Below, piece by piece: positions 1 through 8,105 of a DNA stretch of 20,231 bases. The position numbers were made by a program, and so were the translations under genes. The notes below the pieces were generated by a model. That model saw only the letters and a program-made list of their open reading frames with translations. It did no database searches and was not told the DNA's origin. How positions within the stretch are numbered: position 1 is the first letter of the stretch; every line of letters starts with the position of its first letter. This DNA comes from Myxococcales bacterium (GTDB lineage: Bacteria > Myxococcota > Polyangia > HGW-17 > SLPX01): NCBI GenBank assembly GCA_007131745.1, contig SLPX01000275.1:1-20231 (forward strand), given 5' to 3'.

Positions 1-84
1 TACAAAATAAATGGTCTATTCAGTCGTAGATTGGTTGAAGAGAGTAACCGGCGGTTGAAAGCCGCAAAAGGATGGAGCGGAAAG

Positions 85-2253
85 ATGAGAAGTGCAAAAG
101 TGAGATTATTTAGATTCATGTCCATGTGTTTGATGATGACGCTCGCTTTCGGAGCTTGCGGTGATGACAAAGGTGATGAAGATTTCATATGTGGAAACGG
201 TGTCCGGGAGGGAACCGAGGAGTGTGATGGAGCGGATTTGGGCGGCCACGATTGCACGACTCTCGGGCTTGGTTTTACGGGAGGAACATTGGCGTGTCAT
301 TCTTACTGTCTTTTTGACACATCGGGATGCACCGGTGGCGTGGAAACTTGTGGAAACGGGGTTTTGGATCCGGGCGAGGAGTGCGACGGAGAGAATCTTG
401 GGGGCAATACCTGCGGGGATGTAGGGAATTACGTAGGTGGAACACTTTCCTGCAATGCCGACTGCACTTTCAACACGGACGAATGTCAAGCTCATGAGGA
501 TTGCGGCAATGGCGTTATCGACGAGGGCGAGGATTGCGACGGGGATGAACTCGGCGGCAATACTTGCGAGGATGTCGGCGACTACCTGGGAGGCGTTCTT
601 GCATGCAGGAATGATTGCACCTTTGATGTTTCAGGTTGCTGGGGAGGTGAAGGTGCGTCAGCTCAGATTATGGAAGCGAGAACGACCGCGGACGGGACCG
701 TCTTGATTCCCATTCAGGGCGCTTACGTGACATACATGAAGCCCGAGGTGGCCAACGATCCTCCCGGTTTTACCGTGCAGGCTGAACTCGAAGGTCCGGC
801 CCTGTATATCAACGTGGATCCAGCGACCTTGGATCCACAGCCGCAGGTGGGCGACCTGGTTGCTTTCACTGTTACGCAACTCAACACTTTGTGGGCGATG
901 CGGCACGCGGCCGCGATTACGGACTGGGAGGTACACGGCTCGGGGTTCGACGTGAATGAACTGGTACAAGACATCACGGACAAGACGGACGTGATTTCTC
1001 AAATCCAGGATTACGACACCGAACTTGTCGCAGCAACCGTGGACATTGTAGGGTCATTCGGTTCTGCAGGAACCGGATACCTTTCAGCGCGCATAGAAAC
1101 AGCCGGAATATCAGGAAATGACAACTATCTCATCAGGCTTCCATCCGCGCTCAACGACAACCTGGATTTGCAACCGGGGTGTGCGGTGCACATACTGGGA
1201 ACTCCGCTTTGGAGATATAACACTGTAGCGCAGGTATCTGCGTGGACCATGGATGACATAGCAATTGCAAGTTGCCCTCAGCCGCTGGTCACGGGGGCGA
1301 TCGCCGCCGAAGCGAACACGGTCACCGTGACCTTCAACCGGGCACTGGATCCGGCCACAGTTCAGCCTTCGCATTTCACGTTTGATCAAGGACTCACGGC
1401 TTCCGCGGCCGTGACCGACGGCAAGCATGTTATCCTGACGACGAGCAACCAGACGGTATCCACGATCTATACCGTCACGGTGTCCGGCGCGGTTCAAGAC
1501 ATCGGCGGCGCCGGAGTGGACCAGACCGCCAACCAGGCCCAGTTCGCAGCATTCGGGTCGGGTGAAATGTTTTGTTCCGATGGAATCGACAACGACGGCG
1601 ACGGCTACATTGATTGTCTTGACGCGGATTGCGCGGGTTCGCCGGATTGCGTCTGGCCGGAAACCCTTTTACTGTGGGAACTGGACGCTGATACTCCCGG
1701 AACGGATGACAGGGAGTTCATCGAGATTTTCAATAATACGGGTAGCGCCGTGGATTTCGAGACCGAGCGTTATTACGTGCTGTTTATCAATGGAAACGGC
1801 AATGTTGTCTACAGGGCCTTAAGGCTCACCGGGGTTCTTCCTGTAAACGGACTTTTCCTGATGGGCAATCCCGGGGTTGTGCCGACTCCGGACCTGACAT
1901 TTCCCAACAACACTCTTCAAAACGGCGAAGACGCTGTTTTGTTGGTCAGGTGCGATGGTTGTCACGACACTGCTTCAACCTCGTTTCCGAACGCGATGGG
2001 ATTTGCAGAGATAGGAACTTCACCGACATTTACATCGGCCGACGGTCATTCCGCGACCAAAATAGACGGTATTGCGTACCATAACGACCATGCCGACAAT
2101 CCGACGCTTTGGTCCATGGTCGGTGTTGACAAGCAGTGGAATGAAAATATGAACAACAACGGGCCTTATGAATCTCTCCAGCGGATCGGGCCTGACAGGT
2201 GGCTTGCCGTTCCTCCCACTCCCGGAGTGGTGGGCATGCAAGGCATCGATTGA
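85..2253 (+). CDS. Cysteine-repeat lipoprotein with Ig-like and lamin-tail domains
   Basis: A predicted 722-aa surface lipoprotein. I chose ATG 85 over the in-frame TTG at 31 because GGAG (74-77) sits 7 bases upstream and the protein then opens with a classical signal peptide ending FGAC (Cys25 as the lipid-bearing residue). Three cysteine repeats follow, starting at C36, C89 and C140. They have the pattern CGNG...E.CDG..LGG..C...G...GGTL.C...C.FD...C seen in deltaproteobacterial and myxobacterial surface proteins. A middle region of unknown fold (about 195-395) leads to a bacterial Ig-like domain (about 397-490, with TVTVTFNRALDP). Next is an acidic calcium-type loop DGIDNDGDGYIDC (about 497-509), then a C-terminal lamin-tail-like domain (about 528-722, EFIEIFNNTGSAVDF). 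No catalytic residues are visible. A structural, adhesive or binding role at the cell surface is inference. Its promoter would lie left of the window. Confidence 0.85.
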   Translation: MRSAKVRLFRFMSMCLMMTLAFGACGDDKGDEDFICGNGVREGTEECDGADLGGHDCTTLGLGFTGGTLACHSYCLFDTSGCTGGVETCGNGVLDPGEECDGENLGGNTCGDVGNYVGGTLSCNADCTFNTDECQAHEDCGNGVIDEGEDCDGDELGGNTCEDVGDYLGGVLACRNDCTFDVSGCWGGEGASAQIMEARTTADGTVLIPIQGAYVTYMKPEVANDPPGFTVQAELEGPALYINVDPATLDPQPQVGDLVAFTVTQLNTLWAMRHAAAITDWEVHGSGFDVNELVQDITDKTDVISQIQDYDTELVAATVDIVGSFGSAGTGYLSARIETAGISGNDNYLIRLPSALNDNLDLQPGCAVHILGTPLWRYNTVAQVSAWTMDDIAIASCPQPLVTGAIAAEANTVTVTFNRALDPATVQPSHFTFDQGLTASAAVTDGKHVILTTSNQTVSTIYTVTVSGAVQDIGGAGVDQTANQAQFAAFGSGEMFCSDGIDNDGDGYIDCLDADCAGSPDCVWPETLLLWELDADTPGTDDREFIEIFNNTGSAVDFETERYYVLFINGNGNVVYRALRLTGVLPVNGLFLMGNPGVVPTPDLTFPNNTLQNGEDAVLLVRCDGCHDTASTSFPNAMGFAEIGTSPTFTSADGHSATKIDGIAYHNDHADNPTLWSMVGVDKQWNENMNNNGPYESLQRIGPDRWLAVPPTPGVVGMQGID

Positions 2254-2312
2254 AAACAACGCTGCTGTCTGAATTTCCGCTGGATCTCGAAACAGGATGA
2301 AAGACGGACTCA

Positions 2313-2326
2313 GCCCTAAGGAGGGC
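2313..2326 (+). promoter_or_regulatory. Hairpin containing the Shine-Dalgarno of the RNase E/G gene
   Basis: GCCCT (2313-2317) and AGGGC (2322-2326) are perfectly complementary around the tetraloop AAGG. The only good ribosome-binding site for the TTG start at 2329, AAGGAGGG (2318-2325), is split between this loop and the 3' arm. Folding would therefore occlude ribosome binding. The pairing is seen directly; a regulatory role is inference. Confidence 0.45.
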
Positions 2327-2328
2327 GT

Positions 2329-4170
2329 TTGAAAAACAGAATAATGCTGATAAACGGCCATAGGGCCGAAGAATTAAGGGTGGCTATAATTAGCGAGGGG
2401 GTTCTTGACGAGTACCAAGTTGAGATGGCCCGCGCCGGCTTGTCCCGTGGAAATATTTATAGGGGTGTCGTGACCGGAGTACACTCCGGTCTGAACGCTG
2501 CTTTCGTAAAGTTCGGCGGAGACAGGGACGGCTTTTTGGCCGGTCATGACATCGTAGCGGATGCATATCACAAAAAACCTCCCGAAGGAGAAAAGTACCC
2601 CAGGGTGGAAGAAGTGCTTCAAAAGGGGCAGCCGGTGATCGTCCAGGTGACCAAGGATCCAATCGGGTCTAAAGGCGCTGCTTTGACAACGGATGTGAGC
2701 TTGGCCGGCCGCTATCTGGTTTTGACCCCGTTTGACGGTTCGGTGGGGATTTCAAGGAAGGTGGAAGACGAGGCCAGAAAAGAGATCAAGGAAAAAATAA
2801 GCAAGCTGAAGCTCCCTGAAGGAGTGGGATGTATTGGAAGGACCAACGCGGAAGGGCAGAATCAAAGGGATATAGAAAAAGATCTCACCGCGCTCTTGAG
2901 GTTGTGGAAGAAAATAAGAAAAGAAGCCCGAAATGGAAAAGGCCCAAAGCTCTTGTATTCAGATCAGGATCTGGCTGTTTCAGCGTTGCGCGACTATTTG
3001 GACGCCACCATAAAAGAGGTGGTCATTGACGATCGTACGCTCATGGACAAGGCGCAGGTGTTCATGAAAGCGTTCATGCCCCGCAGCAGGGTGAAGCTGA
3101 CATTCTACAATGACCGTTTGCCGCTTTTCAGCCGATACGGATTGGAAGAGCAAATCGAGGCGATTTACAAGAGGGAGGTGGCGCTTCCTTCGGGCGGATC
3201 CATTGTCATAGACTCAACCGAAGCGTTGACCGCGGTGGATGTGAATTCGGGAAAGTTCAAGGGCAGGGATTCGGTGGAAGATACTGCATTGCAGACAAAC
3301 CTCGAAGCTGCAGAAGAGGTGGCGCGGCAGCTTCGCCTGAGAGACATTGGCGGCCTGATAGTTGTTGATTTTATAGACATGCGGTCAAGCAAAAACCAGC
3401 GCAGTGTCGTTAAGGCGGTTCGGGAAGCCATGAAGTCGGACCGCGCCAGGAACCGGGCCGAAAGGATAAGCGCGAACGGCCTCATGGAGATCAACCGGCA
3501 GCGGATCAAGCAGGCTCTTCAACTCCAAACCCATCGGATGTGTCCGACTTGCCGGGGCATGGGAATGTTGCCCAGCCCTGACCAGGTGGGGTTGAGCCTT
3601 CTTCGCAGAATAGAGGCCAGGGCGGTTTCGGGCACTGTCAAAGGAGCGGGCATCAAGTTGCATCCCGAACTGGCGGATGCTTTCCAGAATCGGCGAAGAA
3701 AGGAAATCCTGGATATTGAAGAGGAGTTCGGGATTCAAATCCAGATCACGGCTGCACCAGGGTTCCACCGCTCGCAGGAAGAAATTCTCTGGATGGAAGG
3801 TCGTCCCGAGAAAAAGGAACAAAAGGGAGCTTCGTCTGCGGGAGGGAACAGCAGGAACGGCGATCTTCTTTCCAACAACAAGGCGAAAGGACGTGGTCGT
3901 AAGACAGGGCGGGAATCAACCAAGAGAATTGAACCTAAGCTGGAAAACGGGGACGCAAAGCCCGCGACCGGTCAATCCAAGCCTCCACCATGTTCGGAAG
4001 CCAAGCCGGGGACCCAACCGGAAAAAAGCGCTACAGAGAAACAGCCGGCGCGAAGGGATCGTTCGGACAGGAATAGATCGTATCGGAGGAGGGCCCAAAG
4101 AAAGAGAGCCAAGACGGCTCGTGAAAACTCATCCGGTGGAGACGCCAAGACCGATGGGCGTGGGGAATGA
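2329..4170 (+). CDS. rng: Rne/Rng family endoribonuclease (RNase E/G)
   Basis: A 613-aa single-strand endoribonuclease of the RNase E/G family, which acts in rRNA maturation and mRNA decay. The order of parts fits the family: an N-terminal strand plus S1 domain (about 35-125, GNIYRGVVTGVHSGLNAAFV), RNase H-like and 5'-sensor regions, then the DNase I-like catalytic region. Metal-binding aspartates are visible as D304 (TAVDVNSGKF) and D347 (VVDFIDM). The Zn-link CPTCRGMG has C405 and C408. Each residue is one position from its E. coli RNase E counterpart. The start is TTG 2329, just after AAGGAGGG, and gives the family-typical MKN opening; ATG 2344 is too far from the SD. After about residue 480 comes a low-complexity, Arg/Lys-rich tail of about 130 residues. 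It is absent from short RNase G and probably binds RNA. The stop overlaps the next start (ATGA). Whether it behaves more like RNase E or RNase G cannot be decided here. Confidence 0.95.
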   Translation: MKNRIMLINGHRAEELRVAIISEGVLDEYQVEMARAGLSRGNIYRGVVTGVHSGLNAAFVKFGGDRDGFLAGHDIVADAYHKKPPEGEKYPRVEEVLQKGQPVIVQVTKDPIGSKGAALTTDVSLAGRYLVLTPFDGSVGISRKVEDEARKEIKEKISKLKLPEGVGCIGRTNAEGQNQRDIEKDLTALLRLWKKIRKEARNGKGPKLLYSDQDLAVSALRDYLDATIKEVVIDDRTLMDKAQVFMKAFMPRSRVKLTFYNDRLPLFSRYGLEEQIEAIYKREVALPSGGSIVIDSTEALTAVDVNSGKFKGRDSVEDTALQTNLEAAEEVARQLRLRDIGGLIVVDFIDMRSSKNQRSVVKAVREAMKSDRARNRAERISANGLMEINRQRIKQALQLQTHRMCPTCRGMGMLPSPDQVGLSLLRRIEARAVSGTVKGAGIKLHPELADAFQNRRRKEILDIEEEFGIQIQITAAPGFHRSQEEILWMEGRPEKKEQKGASSAGGNSRNGDLLSNNKAKGRGRKTGRESTKRIEPKLENGDAKPATGQSKPPPCSEAKPGTQPEKSATEKQPARRDRSDRNRSYRRRAQRKRAKTARENSSGGDAKTDGRGE

Positions 4171-5279
4171 GAGCATCGTTTTTCCTGAATCACGATTGCA
4201 ACCTGCGTTGCCGGTACTGCTACAACGGGGAAAAGTTTTCTCAAAGGATGACCTGGGAAGTCGCGCGAAAAGGCTTGGACTTCGCGTTTTCTTCTCATCG
4301 CAAAAAAGTGCAGGTTTCTTTTTTCGGGGGTGAGCCGTTGCTGGAGACGGCTCTCCTGGAAAGAATCGTGGATTACGCTGAAAAGCGTGCGGGCCAAGAA
4401 GGCAAAATCGTCAGGTTCGTGCTCACCACAAACGGCACTCTGTTGAACCCCGCCCGTTTAAACTACTTGATGAAACACGGCTTTCATATGGGAGTGAGCC
4501 TGGACGGGGACAAGAGAGCGCATGACGCCAACCGGCTCTATGTGTCCGGGCGGTCTTGTCACGCAAGGGTGTCTCGTAGCATCGGGAAAGCGGTGAAGCT
4601 TTACCCCGCTCTGGAGGTCATCGCGGTGTTGGACCCTTCCAACGCGTCCCTTGCAGGTGAATCTTTCCGCTATTTCATGGACCTGGGTGTCAGGGATGTT
4701 ACTTTCAACCTTAACTACGAGGCGGATTGGGATGATGACGCGTGCGCGGCCTTGGAAAAGGGTTTTCAAGATCTGGCGGATGAATACGTTAAAAAAGTTC
4801 GAGAGGGCGTTTTTTTTACGTGTAATCCGATTGACGCCAAGATAGTGACGCGGCTGAAGGAAGGCTATTGCGCAACGGATCGCTGTGATTTCGGTTGTAA
4901 CGAGATAGCGATATCCCCCCGTGGTAATTTCTATCCATGTGAGAGGCTCGTGGGTGTCGACGATCGCGGGGATGTCATGATCGGCGATGTGTGGAATGGT
5001 CTCGACTTTGCAAAAAGAGACGCTTTACGGGAAGCGAAAAACGGGAGTCATCCTGAATGTGATGGATGCTCGTTGTCGGAGCGGTGCATGTACTGGTGCG
5101 GATGTGTCAATCATGCCTTGACCGGACGCGTGGATTCCATAGACGGAACCTTGTGCTGGGCGGAACGGCTTTTCATCAACACTGCCGACAGGGCGGCCGG
5201 GATTCTCTACAGGGAGAAAAACGCTCTCTTCATAGAGCGTTATTACATTTCGGCCGGAGGAAAGCTCAACGCTCCATGA
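4167..5279 (+). CDS. Radical SAM / SPASM domain enzyme
   Basis: A 370-aa radical S-adenosylmethionine enzyme. CNLRCRYC (C11, C15, C18) is the CX3CX2C motif for the SAM-binding 4Fe-4S cluster, and FFGGEPLLE is the conserved GGEP segment. The C-terminal half has a SPASM auxiliary-cluster domain: C240 or C244 ... G253-X4-C258, then C298-X2-C301-X5-C307-X3-C311 and C330. This is the standard CX2CX5CX3C arrangement, with additional cysteines at 235 and 313. SPASM enzymes modify peptides or proteins (sulfatase maturases, peptide thioether and cyclophane synthases). The substrate here is unknown, and no sulfatase or obvious short precursor peptide lies beside it. ATG 4167 overlaps the upstream RNase stop (ATGA), implying translational coupling. 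The Tat lipoprotein at 5425 is the nearest downstream gene and a conceivable, unproven substrate. Confidence 0.93.
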   Translation: MRASFFLNHDCNLRCRYCYNGEKFSQRMTWEVARKGLDFAFSSHRKKVQVSFFGGEPLLETALLERIVDYAEKRAGQEGKIVRFVLTTNGTLLNPARLNYLMKHGFHMGVSLDGDKRAHDANRLYVSGRSCHARVSRSIGKAVKLYPALEVIAVLDPSNASLAGESFRYFMDLGVRDVTFNLNYEADWDDDACAALEKGFQDLADEYVKKVREGVFFTCNPIDAKIVTRLKEGYCATDRCDFGCNEIAISPRGNFYPCERLVGVDDRGDVMIGDVWNGLDFAKRDALREAKNGSHPECDGCSLSERCMYWCGCVNHALTGRVDSIDGTLCWAERLFINTADRAAGILYREKNALFIERYYISAGGKLNAP

Positions 5280-5424
5280 AGATTTCCTGCCTCTGTTTTT
5301 CGTGGTTCATCGAAGCATTATTGTCAGATTTCTGAGGATCAGCCCGCGGAAATACATGATTATCAGGTTTGTATGTTGGTATGCTTCTTGCTGTTTTTGC
5401 TGATGTTAATCATGGAGATCTACA

Positions 5425-6057
5425 ATGAAAAACAGCCGAAAAAAGACCAGGAAGATACAGAGTCAGCAGCTTGAACGCGATGCAGGGTATCCAAGCCTGA
5501 TGGATCACCTGATGTCCCGAAGGAAATTTCTGAGCTATGCAGGGGTCGCGGCCGCGGCCGGAGGAGTGGCAGCCGCGTGCGGGCGCAACCTGGGAACGGT
5601 CGAAGGCGATGGCGGATTTGACGATAAACGCGTTGACGGCGGAACGGAACCGGATTCCGAGATACAGATGATGGGTGTGATCGCTGAGCCTGAGTATTAC
5701 AACCTTCGGATTCCTGAATCCGGCGAAACCACCGCATACCTGGCTGAAGGCGGAAAATGCAGGTTTTACGTGAACGCGGTGACCTATTCGGCTTCAACCT
5801 ATGAACTTCTGAGAGAGAATCCCGGCGGTTCTCAGGCGGCCACTCGAAAAGCCATTGTAGGATTCACCTACGATGAATTGAAAACGGACGAGGGTTTTGA
5901 TGAGGCCGAACGCGCGATCTACGATTCCCTGCTGGACCTTGTCGAGGAATGGTCTGATGGAGAGGATGCGCAAATCGAGGCGGTAAGCCTGTTCATCACC
6001 CACCTGGAACCTGAATTGCACATTGACGGCGGAGATCCCGAGCCTGAATACCCCTGA
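5425..6057 (+). CDS. Tat-signal lipoprotein of unknown function
   Basis: A 210-aa protein I cannot assign to a family. The start ATG 5425 has GGAG (5414-5417) 7 bases upstream. A long basic N-region leads to a twin-arginine motif SRRKFLS (residues 31-37), an Ala/Gly/Val-rich hydrophobic stretch and Cys52 in AAAC. It therefore looks exported folded by the Tat pathway and probably lipidated. The mature part is acidic and ends DGGDPEPEYP. It holds one further cysteine (C112, in GGKCRFYV) and an amphipathic Asp/Glu-rich segment around 150-190. Tat export suggests a folded or cofactor-bearing protein. It follows the radical SAM gene after a 145-bp gap in which I see no terminator. A helper subunit or a substrate of that enzyme are both possible; neither is shown. 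Confidence 0.8.
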   Translation: MKNSRKKTRKIQSQQLERDAGYPSLMDHLMSRRKFLSYAGVAAAAGGVAAACGRNLGTVEGDGGFDDKRVDGGTEPDSEIQMMGVIAEPEYYNLRIPESGETTAYLAEGGKCRFYVNAVTYSASTYELLRENPGGSQAATRKAIVGFTYDELKTDEGFDEAERAIYDSLLDLVEEWSDGEDAQIEAVSLFITHLEPELHIDGGDPEPEYP

Positions 6058-6146
6058 TACCCTTTTATCGGTTGCCATCGGAAAAGCGTGGTCCTACGCG
6101 TGAATTGCTGCGAAACTTCCGAAATTCTGCTAAGATCGTTTCCACG

Positions 6147-7382
6147 ATGAAGATCCGGGGTTTAATATTGTTTGCTCTTTTTTTTCTTTTCACCGCGGTG
6201 AGTGCTCACGGCCGTGCGGGGTGGGATGAAAGCGATCCGGGTGGAGAGAAACTCGCCGATCAGGATGAAAACAAGCGGAGCATGGGAAAGGTCTTGATGA
6301 TCCTGACTCGTGACCGAAAAAAAGAGATCCCCGGAGAAATGCTTCAGGCGGTGAGAAGCCAGTTGAGTGATGCACCGGTTGTTTTTTCATCCAGGTGGGT
6401 GGACTCCATGCCCGAGGCTTTGCCCGAACGTCTTGAACTTGCTCAGGGAATTGCCTCAAAGGAAGGGGGCGTGGTAGCGGTATTCTGGTTTGATCTCAAG
6501 GATGCCGATGGGCACGTTTACGTGGCCGAACCGGAAAGCGGGCGGGTGCTCGTCAGGCGTTTGGAGGGAGGGTCGGGTCTTGCCACCGCTGAAGCCGTAG
6601 CAATCATTGTCAGGGCTTCGGTCATGGCTTTTTTGAGAGAGAGCCGGTTGCGAGAGAGATCTCCGCAGTGGGAGCGGTCGGATCCGGGACAGGAGAGCGA
6701 AGACCTGTTCGGGGAAACAGGTCTGGTTGAGGAAGGGGCGGGTGCAAAAGAGGGAGAAGCGCGGGATCTTGGGGAGTCTTACGGTTACGGCTCGGGGGTG
6801 GGTCTTGAAGGAGAGGAAACCGATGAGGGAGTGGATGAAAAAATTGTTGTACCGCGTGATTTCCGCTTCGGCCTTGAAATCGGCTATGCACTGGATGTGT
6901 ATGCTACCCAGCGCCCCGCGGTGCATGCTGTTTCGCTTGGTTTGTCGTACAGGTTTGCCAAGAGATTCCACGTGTACGGCAACTATAGGTTGAGCTTGCC
7001 TATGCAGTTGGACGATGAGAGGATCAGGAGCATAACGCGCCATCCCGCATCATTGGGCGTGAGATGGCAAAGAGCGTTGGATCGATGGACTTTGGGGATA
7101 GGTGGTGGATTGGTGATGGATTATACGAGATACAAACCTGCTTCAGTGGACGGTGTAACCTTTTCTCACACACGAGGCAGCGTGGTGTTTTCGGCTGCTA
7201 CTTTTTTCGTAGCGGGAGTGAAGCTTTATGACCGACTCAAGTTGCTTGCCGGATTGGGGGTTGAGCTGGGCTTGAATAACAAGCGCTATGTGATTCATGT
7301 TGCCGGTACAAGAGAGGTTTTGCTTGAACCATGGCCGTTGAGGCCTGTCGGCAATTTGAGTCTTGTTTTTGAAGTTTTTTGA
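6147..7382 (+). CDS. Secreted protein with C-terminal outer-membrane beta-barrel-like region
   Basis: A 411-aa exported protein. I chose ATG 6147 over the in-frame TTG at 6072 because it places a clean Sec signal peptide at the N-terminus (cleavage near VSA|HG, about residue 20). The ribosome-binding site is weak. Residues about 45-165 form a small alpha/beta domain of unknown family (VLMILTRDRKKEIP...). An acidic Gly/Glu-rich linker follows (about 170-237). From about 238 to the end the sequence alternates hydrophobic and polar residues, with aromatic girdles and repeated turns, and closes with VFEVF. A terminal phenylalanine after alternating strands is the classical outer-membrane barrel signature. 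With about 175 residues an 8-strand barrel is plausible. It lies 108 bp upstream of the sigma-factor gene on the same strand. A role in that circuit is only inferred from position. Confidence 0.75.
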   Translation: MKIRGLILFALFFLFTAVSAHGRAGWDESDPGGEKLADQDENKRSMGKVLMILTRDRKKEIPGEMLQAVRSQLSDAPVVFSSRWVDSMPEALPERLELAQGIASKEGGVVAVFWFDLKDADGHVYVAEPESGRVLVRRLEGGSGLATAEAVAIIVRASVMAFLRESRLRERSPQWERSDPGQESEDLFGETGLVEEGAGAKEGEARDLGESYGYGSGVGLEGEETDEGVDEKIVVPRDFRFGLEIGYALDVYATQRPAVHAVSLGLSYRFAKRFHVYGNYRLSLPMQLDDERIRSITRHPASLGVRWQRALDRWTLGIGGGLVMDYTRYKPASVDGVTFSHTRGSVVFSAATFFVAGVKLYDRLKLLAGLGVELGLNNKRYVIHVAGTREVLLEPWPLRPVGNLSLVFEVF

Positions 7383-7490
7383 TTCAATGGGAGTTTTCGG
7401 CACACAGAACATTTCGAATTGATTGAAAAAAAGACGTCCTTTTTGATTTCTGCGAGCCACTGAGTCAAAGAGAAAGGTGGTTCATCTTTA

Positions 7491-8105
7491 ATGGAACCCT
7501 CGAAGAAGAATAGCCGTGAGTATGCCTATAGACAGGATTTGTCGTTGGCGGAAGCCGCTGGTAGAGGCGATCGGCGTGCTGCTCACAGCTTGGCTGAACG
7601 GCTGTTTTCAAGGGTAAGAGCCACCGTGTTATACATGGCGCCCGGGCACAGGGATGCCGATGACATGATTCAACGTGCATTGATAGAGGTACTGCACGCG
7701 GCCGGTGGTTATCGTGGAGAGTGTTCGTTGGAAAGGTGGGCTGACAGGATCGTGTCGCGCACCGTGATGAGAATCATAAAGCAAAGAAGAAGAAGAGATT
7801 TTCTCGTTTCGCCGGGAGCCGAACCCGATGACGGATGGGTGACGGGAACGCAGGAGGCCGTTGTTTTTAAGGCCAAGACAAGGAAACGCTTGGCGGTTTT
7901 GTTGGAAAAATTGTCGGAAAAACGCAGGGTCGTCGTGGTTCTGCACTGGGTTCATGGATACACGGTGGCTGAAATAGCGGAAATGTTGGAAAAACCCGTA
8001 AACACGGTTCGGGATCGTCTCATCAAGGGAAAGAAAATTTTGAAGAAACGGGTTCTCAATGATCCGGTTCTTTGCGAATGGCTGGAGACAGTTGATCATG
8101 GATAA
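7491..8105 (+). CDS. ECF-type RNA polymerase sigma factor
   Basis: A 204-aa sigma-70 family protein with the two-domain ECF layout. Region 2 lies at about 27-98 and includes HRDADDMIQRALIEVL, the core-binding and -10 recognition helices. A short linker leads to region 4 at about 138-190, whose helix-turn-helix is YTVAEIAEMLEKPVNTVRDR. There is no region 1.1 or 3. The start ATG 7491 follows a purine-rich SD (AGAAAGGTGG, 7471-7480). Its last codons overlap by 8 bases the start of the next gene, which carries an anti-sigma zinc motif, so the two almost certainly form a sigma/anti-sigma pair. Sigma factors of this kind often activate their own promoter. I could not identify a convincing matching promoter upstream. 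Confidence 0.92.
   Translation: MEPSKKNSREYAYRQDLSLAEAAGRGDRRAAHSLAERLFSRVRATVLYMAPGHRDADDMIQRALIEVLHAAGGYRGECSLERWADRIVSRTVMRIIKQRRRRDFLVSPGAEPDDGWVTGTQEAVVFKAKTRKRLAVLLEKLSEKRRVVVVLHWVHGYTVAEIAEMLEKPVNTVRDRLIKGKKILKKRVLNDPVLCEWLETVDHG

Noticed and set aside
51..65. Small stem-loop GCGGTT-GAA-AGCCGC before the first gene
   Set aside because: Six pairs including one G-U pair. It leaves the SD at 74-77 free, so there is no clear functional argument.
3677..4333. 218-codon plus-strand frame overlapping the RNase tail and the radical SAM start
   Set aside because: It is an alternative frame of two well-supported genes, Arg/Lys-rich by composition, and has no SD.
7419..7447. Possible promoter TTGATT - 17 bases - TTTGAT before the sigma-factor gene
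   Set aside because: Only 4/6 matches in each box in an AT-rich stretch; the near-palindrome around GACGTC (7433-7438) also has a mismatch. Too weak to annotate.
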